Source: Methanomethylovorans sp041447285
GTDB taxonomy: Archaea; Halobacteriota; Methanosarcinia; Methanosarcinales; Methanosarcinaceae
Reading direction: 5' to 3'
DNA: 64,000 nt
Assembly: GCF_041447285.1 (NCBI RefSeq)
Contig: NZ_JBGMEB010000021.1
Span: 23,648 to 87,647, forward strand
How positions within the stretch are numbered: position 1 is the stretch's first letter; each line of letters begins with the position of its first letter. A program made the translations under genes and the position numbers. Shown in pieces: positions 8,652 to 17,683 of the stretch. The notes under the pieces are model-generated. The model had not been told where the DNA came from. It did no database searches and worked only from the letters and a program-made list of their open reading frames with translations.

Positions 8652-8804
8652 GGCTCTGTAGAAATCGTCAGGTTACAATCTCAATTGTGGGCAGATGCAA
8701 CCACAGAGAACACAGAGTTCACGGAGATGGATAACTATTCAAATTCTCTGTGTTCTCTGTGAACTCAGTGGTTCAAACTTAATGTGCATGTTTTCTACAG
8801 AGCC
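8652..8804. mobile_element. 153-bp MITE-like element
   Basis: Perfect 13-bp terminal inverted repeats GGCTCTGTAGAAA (8652-8664) and TTTCTACAGAGCC (8792-8804) bound a 153-bp non-coding element. Its interior (8700-8772) is an imperfect palindrome of the ACCACAGAG type that also occurs at 30704-31205 and 38875. The same terminus, GGGCTCTGTAGAAAA, begins at 63874 in front of what looks like an IS end, so this is probably a non-autonomous derivative of that element. Confidence 0.65.
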
Positions 8805-9367
8805 CTTTTTTTACTTTTTTTCAATACCAAAACCACTTGTACCGCATACGCCCGGCATAAGTGCGGCAACCCCCTTTCTACACACTCACACAGATTTACA
8901 AAACCCCTTTCATCTGATGTTGCCGCATGTTAACAACCGTCATAATACTCTTCTTATAAAAGCCCCCGAACAAACATTTTCAGACACATCCAGCCTCATT
9001 ACAATACACACTCATCATGTTTCTTGAATTTATCCGTATACAGATGCATGATTAAACATAAAAATCACTTTCATTTGACCGTTTCTAAATTATTGAACAA
9101 CTTAAATAAATATGCATCTCCGCGAACATTTCACAATAGATACAAAGATTAAAAAGCTATATATAAAAATCACTGTATAGATATTTTCGAAAGACTTATA
9201 TTGCATTACAATGTTTGTAATTTTAGGTTGTTATGCACGAAGTGGTAGGGAGTACATTCAGGAGAAATCCGTATCAAAAAGTTAAGCTTCCATCCCTTGA
9301 TAATTTGCAGGGGTGGTACTTATGACGATACTTGTCTTAATCCATATTCATTCAGGGAGGGTCTGCC
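8805..9367. other. Long leader region before the polysaccharide locus
   Basis: A pyrimidine-rich tract (8805-8830) follows the MITE-like element. The rest is AT-rich. A possible TATA box lies around 9161-9170 (GCTATATATA). A 30-codon frame starts at ATG 9234 and ends at 9326 with an ATGA overlap into another short frame, but has no clear ribosome site; I do not call it. The region probably contains the promoter and a long 5' leader for the gene at 9368. Confidence 0.4.
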
Positions 9368-10417
9368 ATGGCATCTGAGATCATTGAACAGGTGGTGAAG
9401 GACGATCATGGTGGAAATGGCTCATTCTTAAGACCCATAATTCCTTCTGAAGAGTTTTCAGATACTATTGCGGATGCAGATTCTATTATTGCTGATACTC
9501 TTACTGAGCCTGAAAGAAATGAAAAACGTGGAAAAATCATCGCTGCAATGCCTGCCTACAATGAAGAAAAGTTCATTGGAAAAACTGTCCTCGGATGCAA
9601 GCCCTTTGTGGAAGAAGTGATCGTGGTGAATGATGGCAGTGCAGATGCCACAGCAATGATCGCAACTGCCTGCGGTGCTACTGTTGTTTACCATGAACAA
9701 AATATGGGTTATGGTGCTGCTATACGCACCTGCTTTGAGACTGCAAGAAAAATGCAAGCCAGAGCAATGGTTATCATAGACGCTGACGGCCAGCACGACC
9801 CTGCAGAGATAGCACAGGTTCTACAACCGGTTTTAGATCATGAAGCCGACGTTTCCATTGGTTCCAGATTCATAGAAGGCCATAAAGCCAAAATTCCTTT
9901 CTATCGCACTGTCGGTATGAAAGTCCTTGATGTTTTCACAAATCAGGCCGGAGGCGTGAGTTTTACCGATACTCAAAGCGGTTTCCGCGCCTATTCCGCA
10001 AACGCGATCAATAAAATAAAGATAGGCAACAATGGTATGTCTGCTGGCTCAGAGATCCTGTTGCAGATTAAAGCTCATGGCTTAACCACAAAAGAAGTTC
10101 CCATTACCTGTCGTTACGATATTGAAGATACTTCAACACATAACCCTGTAGTGCATGGCCTGAAGGTATTGACTAGTATAATTACTGAAATTGAATACAG
10201 AAAACCATTGCACTATATCGGAATTCCGGGACTATTACTTCTATTTGCAGGAGTTGTGAATGCAGGGTTTGTTTTGAATTCTTATAATAACGGAAGTCCT
10301 GTACCATTTGGGCCAGCTATATCTATGGTTTTGTTGTTTACTATGGGGTTACTGGCAGTGTTTACGGCTTTGAATTTGCATGCAGTTGCAAGAATAATCA
10401 AAGAATGTAGCAAATGA
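9368..10417 (+). CDS. Family 2 glycosyltransferase, dolichol-phosphate sugar synthase type
   Basis: The start ATG 9368 has GGGAGGG upstream. After a charged N-terminal extension of about 55 residues, the GT-A domain begins (KIIAAMPAYNEEKFIG), with VVNDGSADAT, the metal site IIDADGQHDP and the acceptor region DTQSGFRAYS. Two C-terminal membrane helices (about 278-298 and 314-340) follow. This is the layout of archaeal polyprenyl-phosphate glucose/mannose synthases that charge dolichol-phosphate. As first gene of a co-directional glycan cluster it probably supplies a lipid-linked sugar. Nucleotide-sugar specificity cannot be read from the sequence. Confidence 0.85.
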   Translation: MASEIIEQVVKDDHGGNGSFLRPIIPSEEFSDTIADADSIIADTLTEPERNEKRGKIIAAMPAYNEEKFIGKTVLGCKPFVEEVIVVNDGSADATAMIATACGATVVYHEQNMGYGAAIRTCFETARKMQARAMVIIDADGQHDPAEIAQVLQPVLDHEADVSIGSRFIEGHKAKIPFYRTVGMKVLDVFTNQAGGVSFTDTQSGFRAYSANAINKIKIGNNGMSAGSEILLQIKAHGLTTKEVPITCRYDIEDTSTHNPVVHGLKVLTSIITEIEYRKPLHYIGIPGLLLLFAGVVNAGFVLNSYNNGSPVPFGPAISMVLLFTMGLLAVFTALNLHAVARIIKECSK

Positions 10418-10440
10418 TTTAAACTAGATGAGTTGAAGAA

Positions 10441-11631
10441 ATGAGTTCATTAAGCGCTACATCTCCAAAAGTATTAGTAACAGATTCTCAGATGCGGAAT
10501 TCTCTTGCAGTTATTAGGTCTCTGGGGAAAAAAGGATTTAAAGTTACTGCAGGAGATGAAACCAGATTTTCAACAGGAATGTTTTCCAGATACTGTAGTG
10601 ATAAGTTAATATATCCAAGTCCTAAGAATCCAGATCATTTTGCGGAATTCATACTTGAACTAGTAAAAGAAAAAGAGTATGATGCCGTGTTTCCTATAAC
10701 CGATTCTACCGTCTTACCTATTGTTAAAAACAAGAGAAAATTCTCAAAATACACAATGGTTCCTTTTCCAGATTACGATATATTATCAAAGGCAATAGAT
10801 AAGGGAGAAACAATTAAAAAAGCAGTTGAAAATGGTATTCCTTGCCCTAAAACCTTTTTTATCGAAAAAATAGAAGATTTGGAAGATATTAAAAATAATC
10901 TGCCTTATCCTGTTGTAATTAAACCTAGAGTGAGTTATGGTTCCAGAGGAGTTGTTATTTGTAAATCACCTGATGAAGTAATTCCACGTTTCCAGCAAAT
11001 AGTCCAAGATTTTGGTCCTGCTCTAATACAGGAGTATGTTCCAAAAAGAGATGAAGTTGGCGTTTACACCCTATTTAATCACGATTCTGAACCAAGAGCA
11101 GTTTCTGTTCAAAGGCGTATACGATCTTATCCAATATCGGGCGGTCCCAGCACCCTGAGAGAAACAATAGACAATCCAGAATTAATAGATATGGCCTTCA
11201 AACTATTAAAGGCGTTAAATTGGACAGGATTAGCAATGGTAGAATTCCGGATAGATTCAAGAGATAATACCCCAAAATTAATGGAAATTAATCCCAGATT
11301 TTGGGGTTCACTTGAGCTTTCAATATTGTCAGGCGTCGATTTTCCATATTTATTATATAAACTAATGAAAGAGGGTGATGTGGAACCTGTCATGGATTAT
11401 AAAAAAGGTATTAAATGTCGGTGGTTACTTCCAGGAGATATATTATGGTACTTTAGTTCTCCCTCAAAAATGAGCAACTTGCCAGAGTTTCTTAATTTTA
11501 GTACGAAAGATGATATTTTATCTTTTAATGATCCTGGGCCTACATTTGGGTTTATGTTAGCAGCAGGGCGCTTTATGTTTGACAGAAACATGTGGAAATT
11601 CATGATAAGAAAACCTATAGAAGAAAGATAA
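10441..11631 (+). CDS. ATP-grasp ligase of surface polysaccharide loci
   Basis: The 396-residue protein has an N-terminal pre-ATP-grasp domain (8-100), then the ATP-grasp fold: YPVVIKPRVSYGSRGVV (about 156-172) with the ATP-binding Lys, the hinge LIQEYVP, and the metal-binding segment LMEINPRFWGS. Such carbamoyl-phosphate-synthase-like ATP-grasp enzymes in glycan loci are predicted to join a carboxylate to an amine; the substrate here is unknown. It starts 23 bp after the GT2 gene and ends one base before the deacetylase gene, so it is co-transcribed with both. The pairing with a deacetylase (which frees an amine) and a PHP hydrolase suggests modification of an amino sugar, but this is inference. 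Confidence 0.8.
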   Translation: MSSLSATSPKVLVTDSQMRNSLAVIRSLGKKGFKVTAGDETRFSTGMFSRYCSDKLIYPSPKNPDHFAEFILELVKEKEYDAVFPITDSTVLPIVKNKRKFSKYTMVPFPDYDILSKAIDKGETIKKAVENGIPCPKTFFIEKIEDLEDIKNNLPYPVVIKPRVSYGSRGVVICKSPDEVIPRFQQIVQDFGPALIQEYVPKRDEVGVYTLFNHDSEPRAVSVQRRIRSYPISGGPSTLRETIDNPELIDMAFKLLKALNWTGLAMVEFRIDSRDNTPKLMEINPRFWGSLELSILSGVDFPYLLYKLMKEGDVEPVMDYKKGIKCRWLLPGDILWYFSSPSKMSNLPEFLNFSTKDDILSFNDPGPTFGFMLAAGRFMFDRNMWKFMIRKPIEER

Positions 11632-11632
11632 T

Positions 11633-12460
11633 ATGATTAATGCACTTAGTATTGATTTGGAATACTGGCATACTGCAGAACTTGTCCGCCGCTTTGCACC
11701 TGAAGATAGGGAAGACTATGTTCTTGATGCGGTGATCCCTTTATTAGATTTATTGGACAAATACAATACTAAAGCAACATTTTTTGTACTTGGAAGTTTA
11801 GCTGAAAAATACCCCGATTTAGTAAAATATATATATGAGAAGGGGCACGAAATTGGTTCTCACTCATATTCACACAAAACCTTATATGACTTAGATAAGG
11901 AGAAATTTGATTGGGAAATAAAAAGAACAAACAATATTTTGAAATCAATTACTGGCGAGTCACCAATTGGATTTAGAGCACCAACATTTTCTATAGATAA
12001 CTCAACAAAATGGGCTTTTGATATACTTATCAAAAATGGATTTAAATATGATTCAAGTGTTTTTCCAATAAAGACAAATTTATATGGAGTACCGAATGCA
12101 CCTGTAAGCCCATATAGACCTTCTAAAACGGATATCACTTTACATGATTCTTCTGGATTAATTCTAGAATATCCACTAAGTATACTAAAAATCGGTAAAA
12201 ACATTCCCATAGCAGGAGGATTTTATCTCCGCATATTTCCAACACTATTCCTAAAGAATGCTATAAAGACAGTAAATAAAAATAGACCAGTAGTTTTGTA
12301 TATACACCCATGGGAAACATGTGCCATGACACCAGTAGTACCAATGCCTCGATATTCGAAGCTAATCACTTACTATGGAATAAAATCCTCATTGAAAAAA
12401 GTAGAAAATCTACTAATCAGTTTTAAGTTTGCCCCTATTAGAGAGGTGCTGGATTTATGA
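11633..12460 (+). CDS. NodB-type polysaccharide deacetylase (DUF3473-like)
   Basis: The 275-residue protein has the NodB homology fold: SIDLEYWH (catalytic Asp region), TKATFFVLG, the metal motif HEIGSHSYSH (two His, about 80-90), GFRAPTFS (the Arg/Pro motif), and VLYIHPWE near the end as the last catalytic His. The C-terminal part resembles DUF3473, found in exopolysaccharide/exosortase loci. It probably removes N-acetyl groups from a sugar in the cytoplasm, as no signal peptide is present. It starts two bases after the ATP-grasp gene and overlaps the next start by 4 bp (ATGA), so it is translationally coupled. Confidence 0.85.
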   Translation: MINALSIDLEYWHTAELVRRFAPEDREDYVLDAVIPLLDLLDKYNTKATFFVLGSLAEKYPDLVKYIYEKGHEIGSHSYSHKTLYDLDKEKFDWEIKRTNNILKSITGESPIGFRAPTFSIDNSTKWAFDILIKNGFKYDSSVFPIKTNLYGVPNAPVSPYRPSKTDITLHDSSGLILEYPLSILKIGKNIPIAGGFYLRIFPTLFLKNAIKTVNKNRPVVLYIHPWETCAMTPVVPMPRYSKLITYYGIKSSLKKVENLLISFKFAPIREVLDL

Positions 12461-13080
12461 AATTGGATTTACACGTTCATTCAAAATATTCTAAAGACTC
12501 GTTAAATAAACCTGAGACTATTATTAAAATGGCAAAAAAAAGAGGCTTAAATGGGGTTGCAGTAACTGATCATGGAACAATAAAGGGAGGTATGGTTACA
12601 AAAAAGATGAATCACGATAAGGATTTTGAAGTAATTGTTGGTTCAGAAATTAAAACCGAATATGGAGACATAATAGGCTTATTCCTTCAAGAAGAAATAG
12701 TTTCCAGAATTTTTATAGAAGTAGCAGAAGAAATTAAAGATCAAGATGGTTTAGTGATATTAGCACATCCTTATCGAAAAGGTATTACTTTTCCTGAAAA
12801 ATTGTTGGAAAGAATAGATTTAATTGAAGGCTTGAATGCAAGATCTAAGAAAGGGCTTAACGTGATGGCATTAGAGTTAGTTAAAAAACACAAAAAACCA
12901 ATTACTGCAGGTAGTGATGCACACCTTCCTTTTGAAATTGGAAAATGTAGGACTTTAATTGAACCAAATATAAAGAATAATTTAATTCGAGGAAACACCT
13001 CCGTAGAGGGTACAGAATCAAATTATTATTTTGTTCATGGATTAAGCTTCTCAACAGAAATTGTCAAAAAAGTCTTTTAA
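12457..13080 (+). CDS. PHP-domain phosphoesterase
   Basis: The 207-residue protein shows all PHP motifs: KLDLHVHSKYSKDS (motif I), AVTDHGTIKGG (motif II), EIKTEYGDIIGLF, VILAHPYRKG (motif III) and AGSDAHLPFEIG (motif IV). Such stand-alone PHP proteins are metal-dependent phosphoesterases. It overlaps the deacetylase gene by 4 bp (ATGA). In this context it might remove a phosphate from a sugar or lipid carrier intermediate. It does not look like a polymerase-associated PHP domain because nothing else is fused to it. Confidence 0.82.
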   Translation: MKLDLHVHSKYSKDSLNKPETIIKMAKKRGLNGVAVTDHGTIKGGMVTKKMNHDKDFEVIVGSEIKTEYGDIIGLFLQEEIVSRIFIEVAEEIKDQDGLVILAHPYRKGITFPEKLLERIDLIEGLNARSKKGLNVMALELVKKHKKPITAGSDAHLPFEIGKCRTLIEPNIKNNLIRGNTSVEGTESNYYFVHGLSFSTEIVKKVF

Positions 13081-13098
13081 ACCAATGTGGATTTTACT

Positions 13099-14247
13099 AT
13101 GAAAATTCTCCAAATAGCAGCACTTTATGCGCCTCATGTTGGTGGCATTGAGAATTATGTACATCAATTAAGCCGTGATCTAGTTAAAAAAGGACATGAA
13201 GTTACTGTGTATACTTCAAATATTCCAAAAAATAAAAAATATGAAGTTATAGACGGAGTAGAAATTCATAGATTTGGCTGTGTATGGTCACCTCTTAATA
13301 ACCAATTAACTCCTGGGATTTTGCAGCACTTACTCAAAGAAAATGATTTTGACATCATACATGCACATGGATATTTACAATTAACAACGAATTTTGCTGC
13401 ATTTTCGACTTTTAAAAATAAAATACCATTGGTAATCACATTACATGGTACTGTTGGTGATGCTCAATATGACGATTGGAAGATAATTATAACTAAAATA
13501 TATAATAAAACGCTTTGCAAATGGACTTTATCTGCTGCAGATACCGTGATTGCTTTAACTCCTTCTCAAAAGGAAAACTTGCATAAATTCGGCGCTAAAA
13601 AAATAGAAGTAATACCTAATGGAATAAGCTTGGCAGATATCAATGTAAATAGAAATACCAATCAATTCAGAGAAAAATACGGATTAAATAATAAAATTAT
13701 AATTTTATATGTTGGGGGATTGATTGCAAGAAAAGGTATCAGCTACTTAATTGATGCAATGCAAAATGTAAGTCACAATTCAGCACTAATAATTGTGGGT
13801 GGAGAATTAAAAGGCCACCAAGGCTATAAACAACAACTGTTAGATAAACTTTCTGAAAAAAATATCAGTAATGTTGTTTTCATGGGAAGAGTAAATGAAA
13901 GCACTTTGAGAGAAGCATACATGGAAGCAGATATGTTAGTCTTACCATCTCTCTCAGAAGGCCTACCTACTGTGTTATTAGAAGCTATGTCATATAAAAA
14001 ACCGATAATTGCATCGAATATTCCTGGAAACTCAGATTTAATCACAAATAATTATAATGGTATTTTAGTTGAACAAATGAATTCTAAAGAGATTGCAGAT
14101 GCAATAAATCGTCTAATTAGCCATCCTGAAGAACGAGAAATATTAGGGATTAATGCTTTCAATACAATTAATCAAAACTACACCTGGGAAACAATAGTAG
14201 ATCGTATAGAGGATACATACATAGATTGCCTACGATGTAAATTATAA
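13099..14247 (+). CDS. GT4 glycosyltransferase
   Basis: I set the start at ATG 13099, which places the protein start MKILQIAALYAPHVGGIENY as in other GT4 enzymes; a GTG at 13087 would add only four residues. The N-terminal acceptor domain has the glycine-rich PHVGGIE loop. The C-terminal donor domain has LYVGGLIARKG (about 205-216) and the retaining GT4 motif SLSEGLPTVLLEAMSYKKP, with the ExxxxxE pair (E in SEG and LLE). It probably adds a sugar to the growing surface glycan. A 255-bp gap follows, so the first transcription unit may end here. Confidence 0.85.
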   Translation: MKILQIAALYAPHVGGIENYVHQLSRDLVKKGHEVTVYTSNIPKNKKYEVIDGVEIHRFGCVWSPLNNQLTPGILQHLLKENDFDIIHAHGYLQLTTNFAAFSTFKNKIPLVITLHGTVGDAQYDDWKIIITKIYNKTLCKWTLSAADTVIALTPSQKENLHKFGAKKIEVIPNGISLADINVNRNTNQFREKYGLNNKIIILYVGGLIARKGISYLIDAMQNVSHNSALIIVGGELKGHQGYKQQLLDKLSEKNISNVVFMGRVNESTLREAYMEADMLVLPSLSEGLPTVLLEAMSYKKPIIASNIPGNSDLITNNYNGILVEQMNSKEIADAINRLISHPEEREILGINAFNTINQNYTWETIVDRIEDTYIDCLRCKL

Positions 14248-14502
14248 TTTGATAAATTGATTATTTAAGGATTTATAATAAATAGTTACAATGAGAAACG
14301 ATTTGGTTATTTGAAGGTAGCATACCATGCATGCGATAGAAATATACAAACAAAAATTAAGACACAACTTCAGTTTTGAATGTAGCCCAGTTAGTTCTAT
14401 GATTTTACTTTTGGATAATTAGTACTCTATACTGCTTTAAATTTAGATGCAATAGCAAGTCGAAATAAAACAAACAAATTATATGTAGTGAGATGATAAA
14501 AA

Positions 14503-15444
14503 ATGGAAACAGATAACATATTAGTTACTGGTGGTGCAGGATTTATAGGCACAAACCTTGTGAATGAGCTCAAAAGCCGAGGTCATGAAGTACTGGCTGT
14601 TGATCTTTGTAATAATGAAAGAGAAAACTACATTCGTGCAGACGTACGAAATTACAGACAACTTGAACGCATTCTTGAAAAAAATAAGTTTGATTATGTT
14701 TATCACTTAGCTGCGGAATATGGTCGCTGGAATGGGGAAGATTATTATGAGAACCTCTGGCAAACAAATGTCGTTGGAACAAAACACATGCTTCGTTTGC
14801 AAGAAAAATTAAAGTTCAGAATGATTTTCTATTCCAGTGCTGAAGTATATGGTGACTATACCGGAATAATGACTGAAGATGTAATGGAAAACAATCCCAT
14901 AAAACAGACTTATCAGATGAATGATTATGCCATTACTAAATGGGCAGGTGAATTAATGTGCATGAATTCGGCAACCATGTTTGGTACCGAAACTGTTAGA
15001 GTAAGACCAGTGAACTGTTATGGCCCTTATGAACATTATACTCCCTACAGAGGCTTTATTCCGAAATTTATCTACCATGCATTGTTCAACAGACCTTACA
15101 CAGTATATAATGGTCATAAACGCATAATCGATTTCGTCAGCGATTCCTGTAATACATGGGCAAATATAGTTGATAACTTCATCCCCGGAGAAGTATATAA
15201 CGTTGCAGGAAAGCCAGAATGGGAAAAAGAAATTAAAGAATATTCGGACATAGTCCTCAAAGCCGTTGGAGTTGATGATTCAATTGTTACATATCAAAAA
15301 GCAGAGTCATTTACTACAAAAGTAAAAACAATTGATTGTTCTAAAGCGATTAGAGATTTGAAGCATAATCCTAAAGTCTCCCCAGAAGAAGGAATTAAAA
15401 GAACGGTAGAATGGATGAAGCAATACTACAGGATTGGTGAATAA
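14503..15444 (+). CDS. NAD-dependent sugar nucleotide epimerase/dehydratase (extended SDR)
   Basis: The 313-residue protein has the Rossmann motif VTGGAGFIGTN (8-18), LAAEYGR, the active-site segment SSAEVYGD and the catalytic pair in YAITK (about 147-151). The substrate-domain residues VRPVNCYGPYE are typical for UDP/GDP-sugar 4-epimerases or dehydratases. It is followed directly by a second SDR (15446). Which sugar is made cannot be decided by eye. The upstream 255 bp (14248-14502) may hold a new promoter. Confidence 0.8.
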   Translation: METDNILVTGGAGFIGTNLVNELKSRGHEVLAVDLCNNERENYIRADVRNYRQLERILEKNKFDYVYHLAAEYGRWNGEDYYENLWQTNVVGTKHMLRLQEKLKFRMIFYSSAEVYGDYTGIMTEDVMENNPIKQTYQMNDYAITKWAGELMCMNSATMFGTETVRVRPVNCYGPYEHYTPYRGFIPKFIYHALFNRPYTVYNGHKRIIDFVSDSCNTWANIVDNFIPGEVYNVAGKPEWEKEIKEYSDIVLKAVGVDDSIVTYQKAESFTTKVKTIDCSKAIRDLKHNPKVSPEEGIKRTVEWMKQYYRIGE

Positions 15445-15445
15445 C

Positions 15446-16444
15446 ATGGACGATTATTCATCTGACTATGAAGGTAAAACAATACTTGTCACTGGCGGAG
15501 CTGGTGCTATAGGCGGAAATCTTTGCATGAAGCTCGCACAGTTTAATGCAAAGAAGGTGATTATCCTTGATAATCTATCATCTGCTTATGAATGGAATAT
15601 ACCAAAGTCAAACAATGTTTCCTTTGTAAAAGGAGACATTCTCGATGATGAAATGCTTAAAAGAGTATTTAAGGAAAAACCTGATTATGTGTTCCATCTA
15701 GCAGCCCATTTTGCAAATCAAAACTCTGTTGATAATCCTGAGAAAGATCTCATGATCAATGGAATTGGAATCTTGAAAGTTCTACAATATGCACAATTAG
15801 TTGGTGTAAAAAGGTTTGTGTATTCCTCGTCAGGATGTGGTGTATATGGACTTGAATCAAAGATGCCTTTCGAAGAGCATGATGTATCTATTCATCTACA
15901 CACCCCATATCAGGTAACTAAATTACTTGGGGAACTTTATGCTAATTATTTCCACAACCTCTATGCACTTCCAATTGTAAATGCTCGCTTTTTTAATTCA
16001 TATGGACCTGGCGAAGTACCAGGAAAATATCGAAACGTCATTCCCAACTTCTTCTATTGGGCCATGAAAGGACTACCCCTTCCCATCACAGGCGAGGGCA
16101 CTGAAACGAGGGACTGGACTTATGTTGGAGACATTGTTAATGGCCTGCTTGCAATGGGAATACGAGAAGAAGCAATAGGAGAAGCTTTCAATCTTGGATC
16201 TGCTACTGAACATCAAGTCATTGAAATGGCTAACATTGTTAACAAGCTCACCGGTAATGAAGCTGGTATCATGTATAAAGAGCGCAGAGATTGGGATGTT
16301 AAGACTCGGCTTCTCTCCTGTGTGCAAAAAGCAGAGAACCTCCTTGGTTACAAACCACAAATGAAATTCGAAGATGGATTAAAGAATGTTTATGAATGGT
16401 TTGATACAAACTGGACATATATTGAAAATAATGCAGAATTTTAA
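15446..16444 (+). CDS. NAD-dependent sugar nucleotide epimerase/dehydratase (extended SDR)
   Basis: I choose ATG 15446, with GGTGA upstream, rather than TTG 15434; the gene then begins one base after the previous stop. The 332-residue product has VTGGAGAIGGN, LAAHFANQ, SSSGCGVYG and the catalytic YQVTK, and FNSYGPGEVPG for the substrate. It resembles UDP-glucose/UDP-glucuronate 4-epimerases and related dehydratases. The pair with the gene at 14503 suggests two successive steps on one nucleotide sugar, or a heteromeric enzyme. Confidence 0.8.
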   Translation: MDDYSSDYEGKTILVTGGAGAIGGNLCMKLAQFNAKKVIILDNLSSAYEWNIPKSNNVSFVKGDILDDEMLKRVFKEKPDYVFHLAAHFANQNSVDNPEKDLMINGIGILKVLQYAQLVGVKRFVYSSSGCGVYGLESKMPFEEHDVSIHLHTPYQVTKLLGELYANYFHNLYALPIVNARFFNSYGPGEVPGKYRNVIPNFFYWAMKGLPLPITGEGTETRDWTYVGDIVNGLLAMGIREEAIGEAFNLGSATEHQVIEMANIVNKLTGNEAGIMYKERRDWDVKTRLLSCVQKAENLLGYKPQMKFEDGLKNVYEWFDTNWTYIENNAEF

Positions 16445-16537
16445 TCTGGAAATATGTGGCAACTTTGAATAACAAGAGTTGCTACAGATATAAAATCACA
16501 AAATTCAGATACAATATAAAGATAGAGGCAGTGTACT

Positions 16538-17668
16538 GTGTCTAAAAAAGAAGTAGTCATAATTAGTGCGAATCTTTTAGATCGGGAAACGAGAGCAACT
16601 AAAATAATAAATACTCTTACAAAGAACGACTATTTAGTAACCTTTTTATGTTGGAACCGAGGGGAAAATAATTCGAGGTCTGAGCGTAAAGAGGCTGGAG
16701 TATTTCATAAAGAAATTCAACTAAAATTTCGAGCTCCGTGGGGAATTAAAATTCTCTTTTTTCTTCCAGTATGGTGGACATTCATATTTTTAAAATTAAT
16801 GTTAATAAATTGGGACATTGTACATGTAATTCAAGTACTCTCGCTTCCCCCCGTTGTACTTGCTAGTAAATTGAAAAATAAACCAGTTTTGTATGATTTG
16901 CTAGATGTTTATGAGGATACTGTTCCCCTTCCTAAAAAGGTTAGGGATTTATGTATAAGGATTGACAAAATTATTATGCACTTAGTGGATGCAGTTATAC
17001 TTGCAGATGAGGAGCAAATTGAAGAGATGGGAGGCGTCCCGAATCCAAGGGTTGTTCCTATATATGATTCCCCTTATACTACATATAAAATAACTCCTTC
17101 TTCCTCTGAAAACAAAGTTTTCACTATATTTTATGCTGGTCTTTTGTTCTCAGTAAAAAAGTTGAATCTTGACAAAATAATTGAAGCTGTGAAGGAAATA
17201 GATAACGTCGTCCTTGTTTTTGCTGGCTATGGCGATATGGCAGAGGAAATAAAGAATTTATCATTGAAGTTCCCCGAAAAAATAGTATATTTGGGTGAAA
17301 TAACCCATGCTGAAGTATTGGAAAGAAGCATGAATGCAGATTTACTATTCGTACTTAGGGATCCTCTTGTCCTAGTGAATAAGTACACTTGTGGCAGCAA
17401 AGTATTAGAAGCTATGATGTGTGGTACACCAATTTTAGTCAATAAAGATACATCCACTGCAAAAAAAATTCATAAAGAGAATTGTGGAATAGTTGTAGAT
17501 GCAAAAGATGTATCCGAAATAAGAAGTGCGATAATAAAAATGAGAGATGATCCAGAATTGTGCCGTGAATTGAGCCAGAATGCAAAAATAGCCTATGATA
17601 ATCGATATAGTTGGACAATTATGGAGCAAAGATTGTTAAACTTATATAAAGAAGTCGGGCCAAAATAA
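16538..17668 (+). CDS. GT4-like glycosyltransferase
   Basis: The 376-residue protein starts at GTG 16538. It has a GT-B layout: an N-terminal half with a hydrophobic patch (WGIKILFFLPVWWTFIFLKL, about 69-88) that may sit on the membrane, and a C-terminal half with FYAGLLFSVKKLN (about 191-203), FVLRDPLVLVNKY and GSKVLEAMMCGTPILVN. The last motif is the donor-binding region. The hydrophobic patch is common in glycosyltransferases that act on lipid-linked acceptors. Confidence 0.78.
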   Translation: MSKKEVVIISANLLDRETRATKIINTLTKNDYLVTFLCWNRGENNSRSERKEAGVFHKEIQLKFRAPWGIKILFFLPVWWTFIFLKLMLINWDIVHVIQVLSLPPVVLASKLKNKPVLYDLLDVYEDTVPLPKKVRDLCIRIDKIIMHLVDAVILADEEQIEEMGGVPNPRVVPIYDSPYTTYKITPSSSENKVFTIFYAGLLFSVKKLNLDKIIEAVKEIDNVVLVFAGYGDMAEEIKNLSLKFPEKIVYLGEITHAEVLERSMNADLLFVLRDPLVLVNKYTCGSKVLEAMMCGTPILVNKDTSTAKKIHKENCGIVVDAKDVSEIRSAIIKMRDDPELCRELSQNAKIAYDNRYSWTIMEQRLLNLYKEVGPK

Positions 17669-17683
17669 TTTAGGAAGATATTG

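Noticed and set aside
8695..9027. 110-codon forward frame
   Set aside because: It begins within the MITE-like palindrome and shows low-complexity composition without any domain.
9234..9326. 30-codon frame upstream of the GT2 gene
   Set aside because: No ribosome site and no family pattern; it may be part of the leader.
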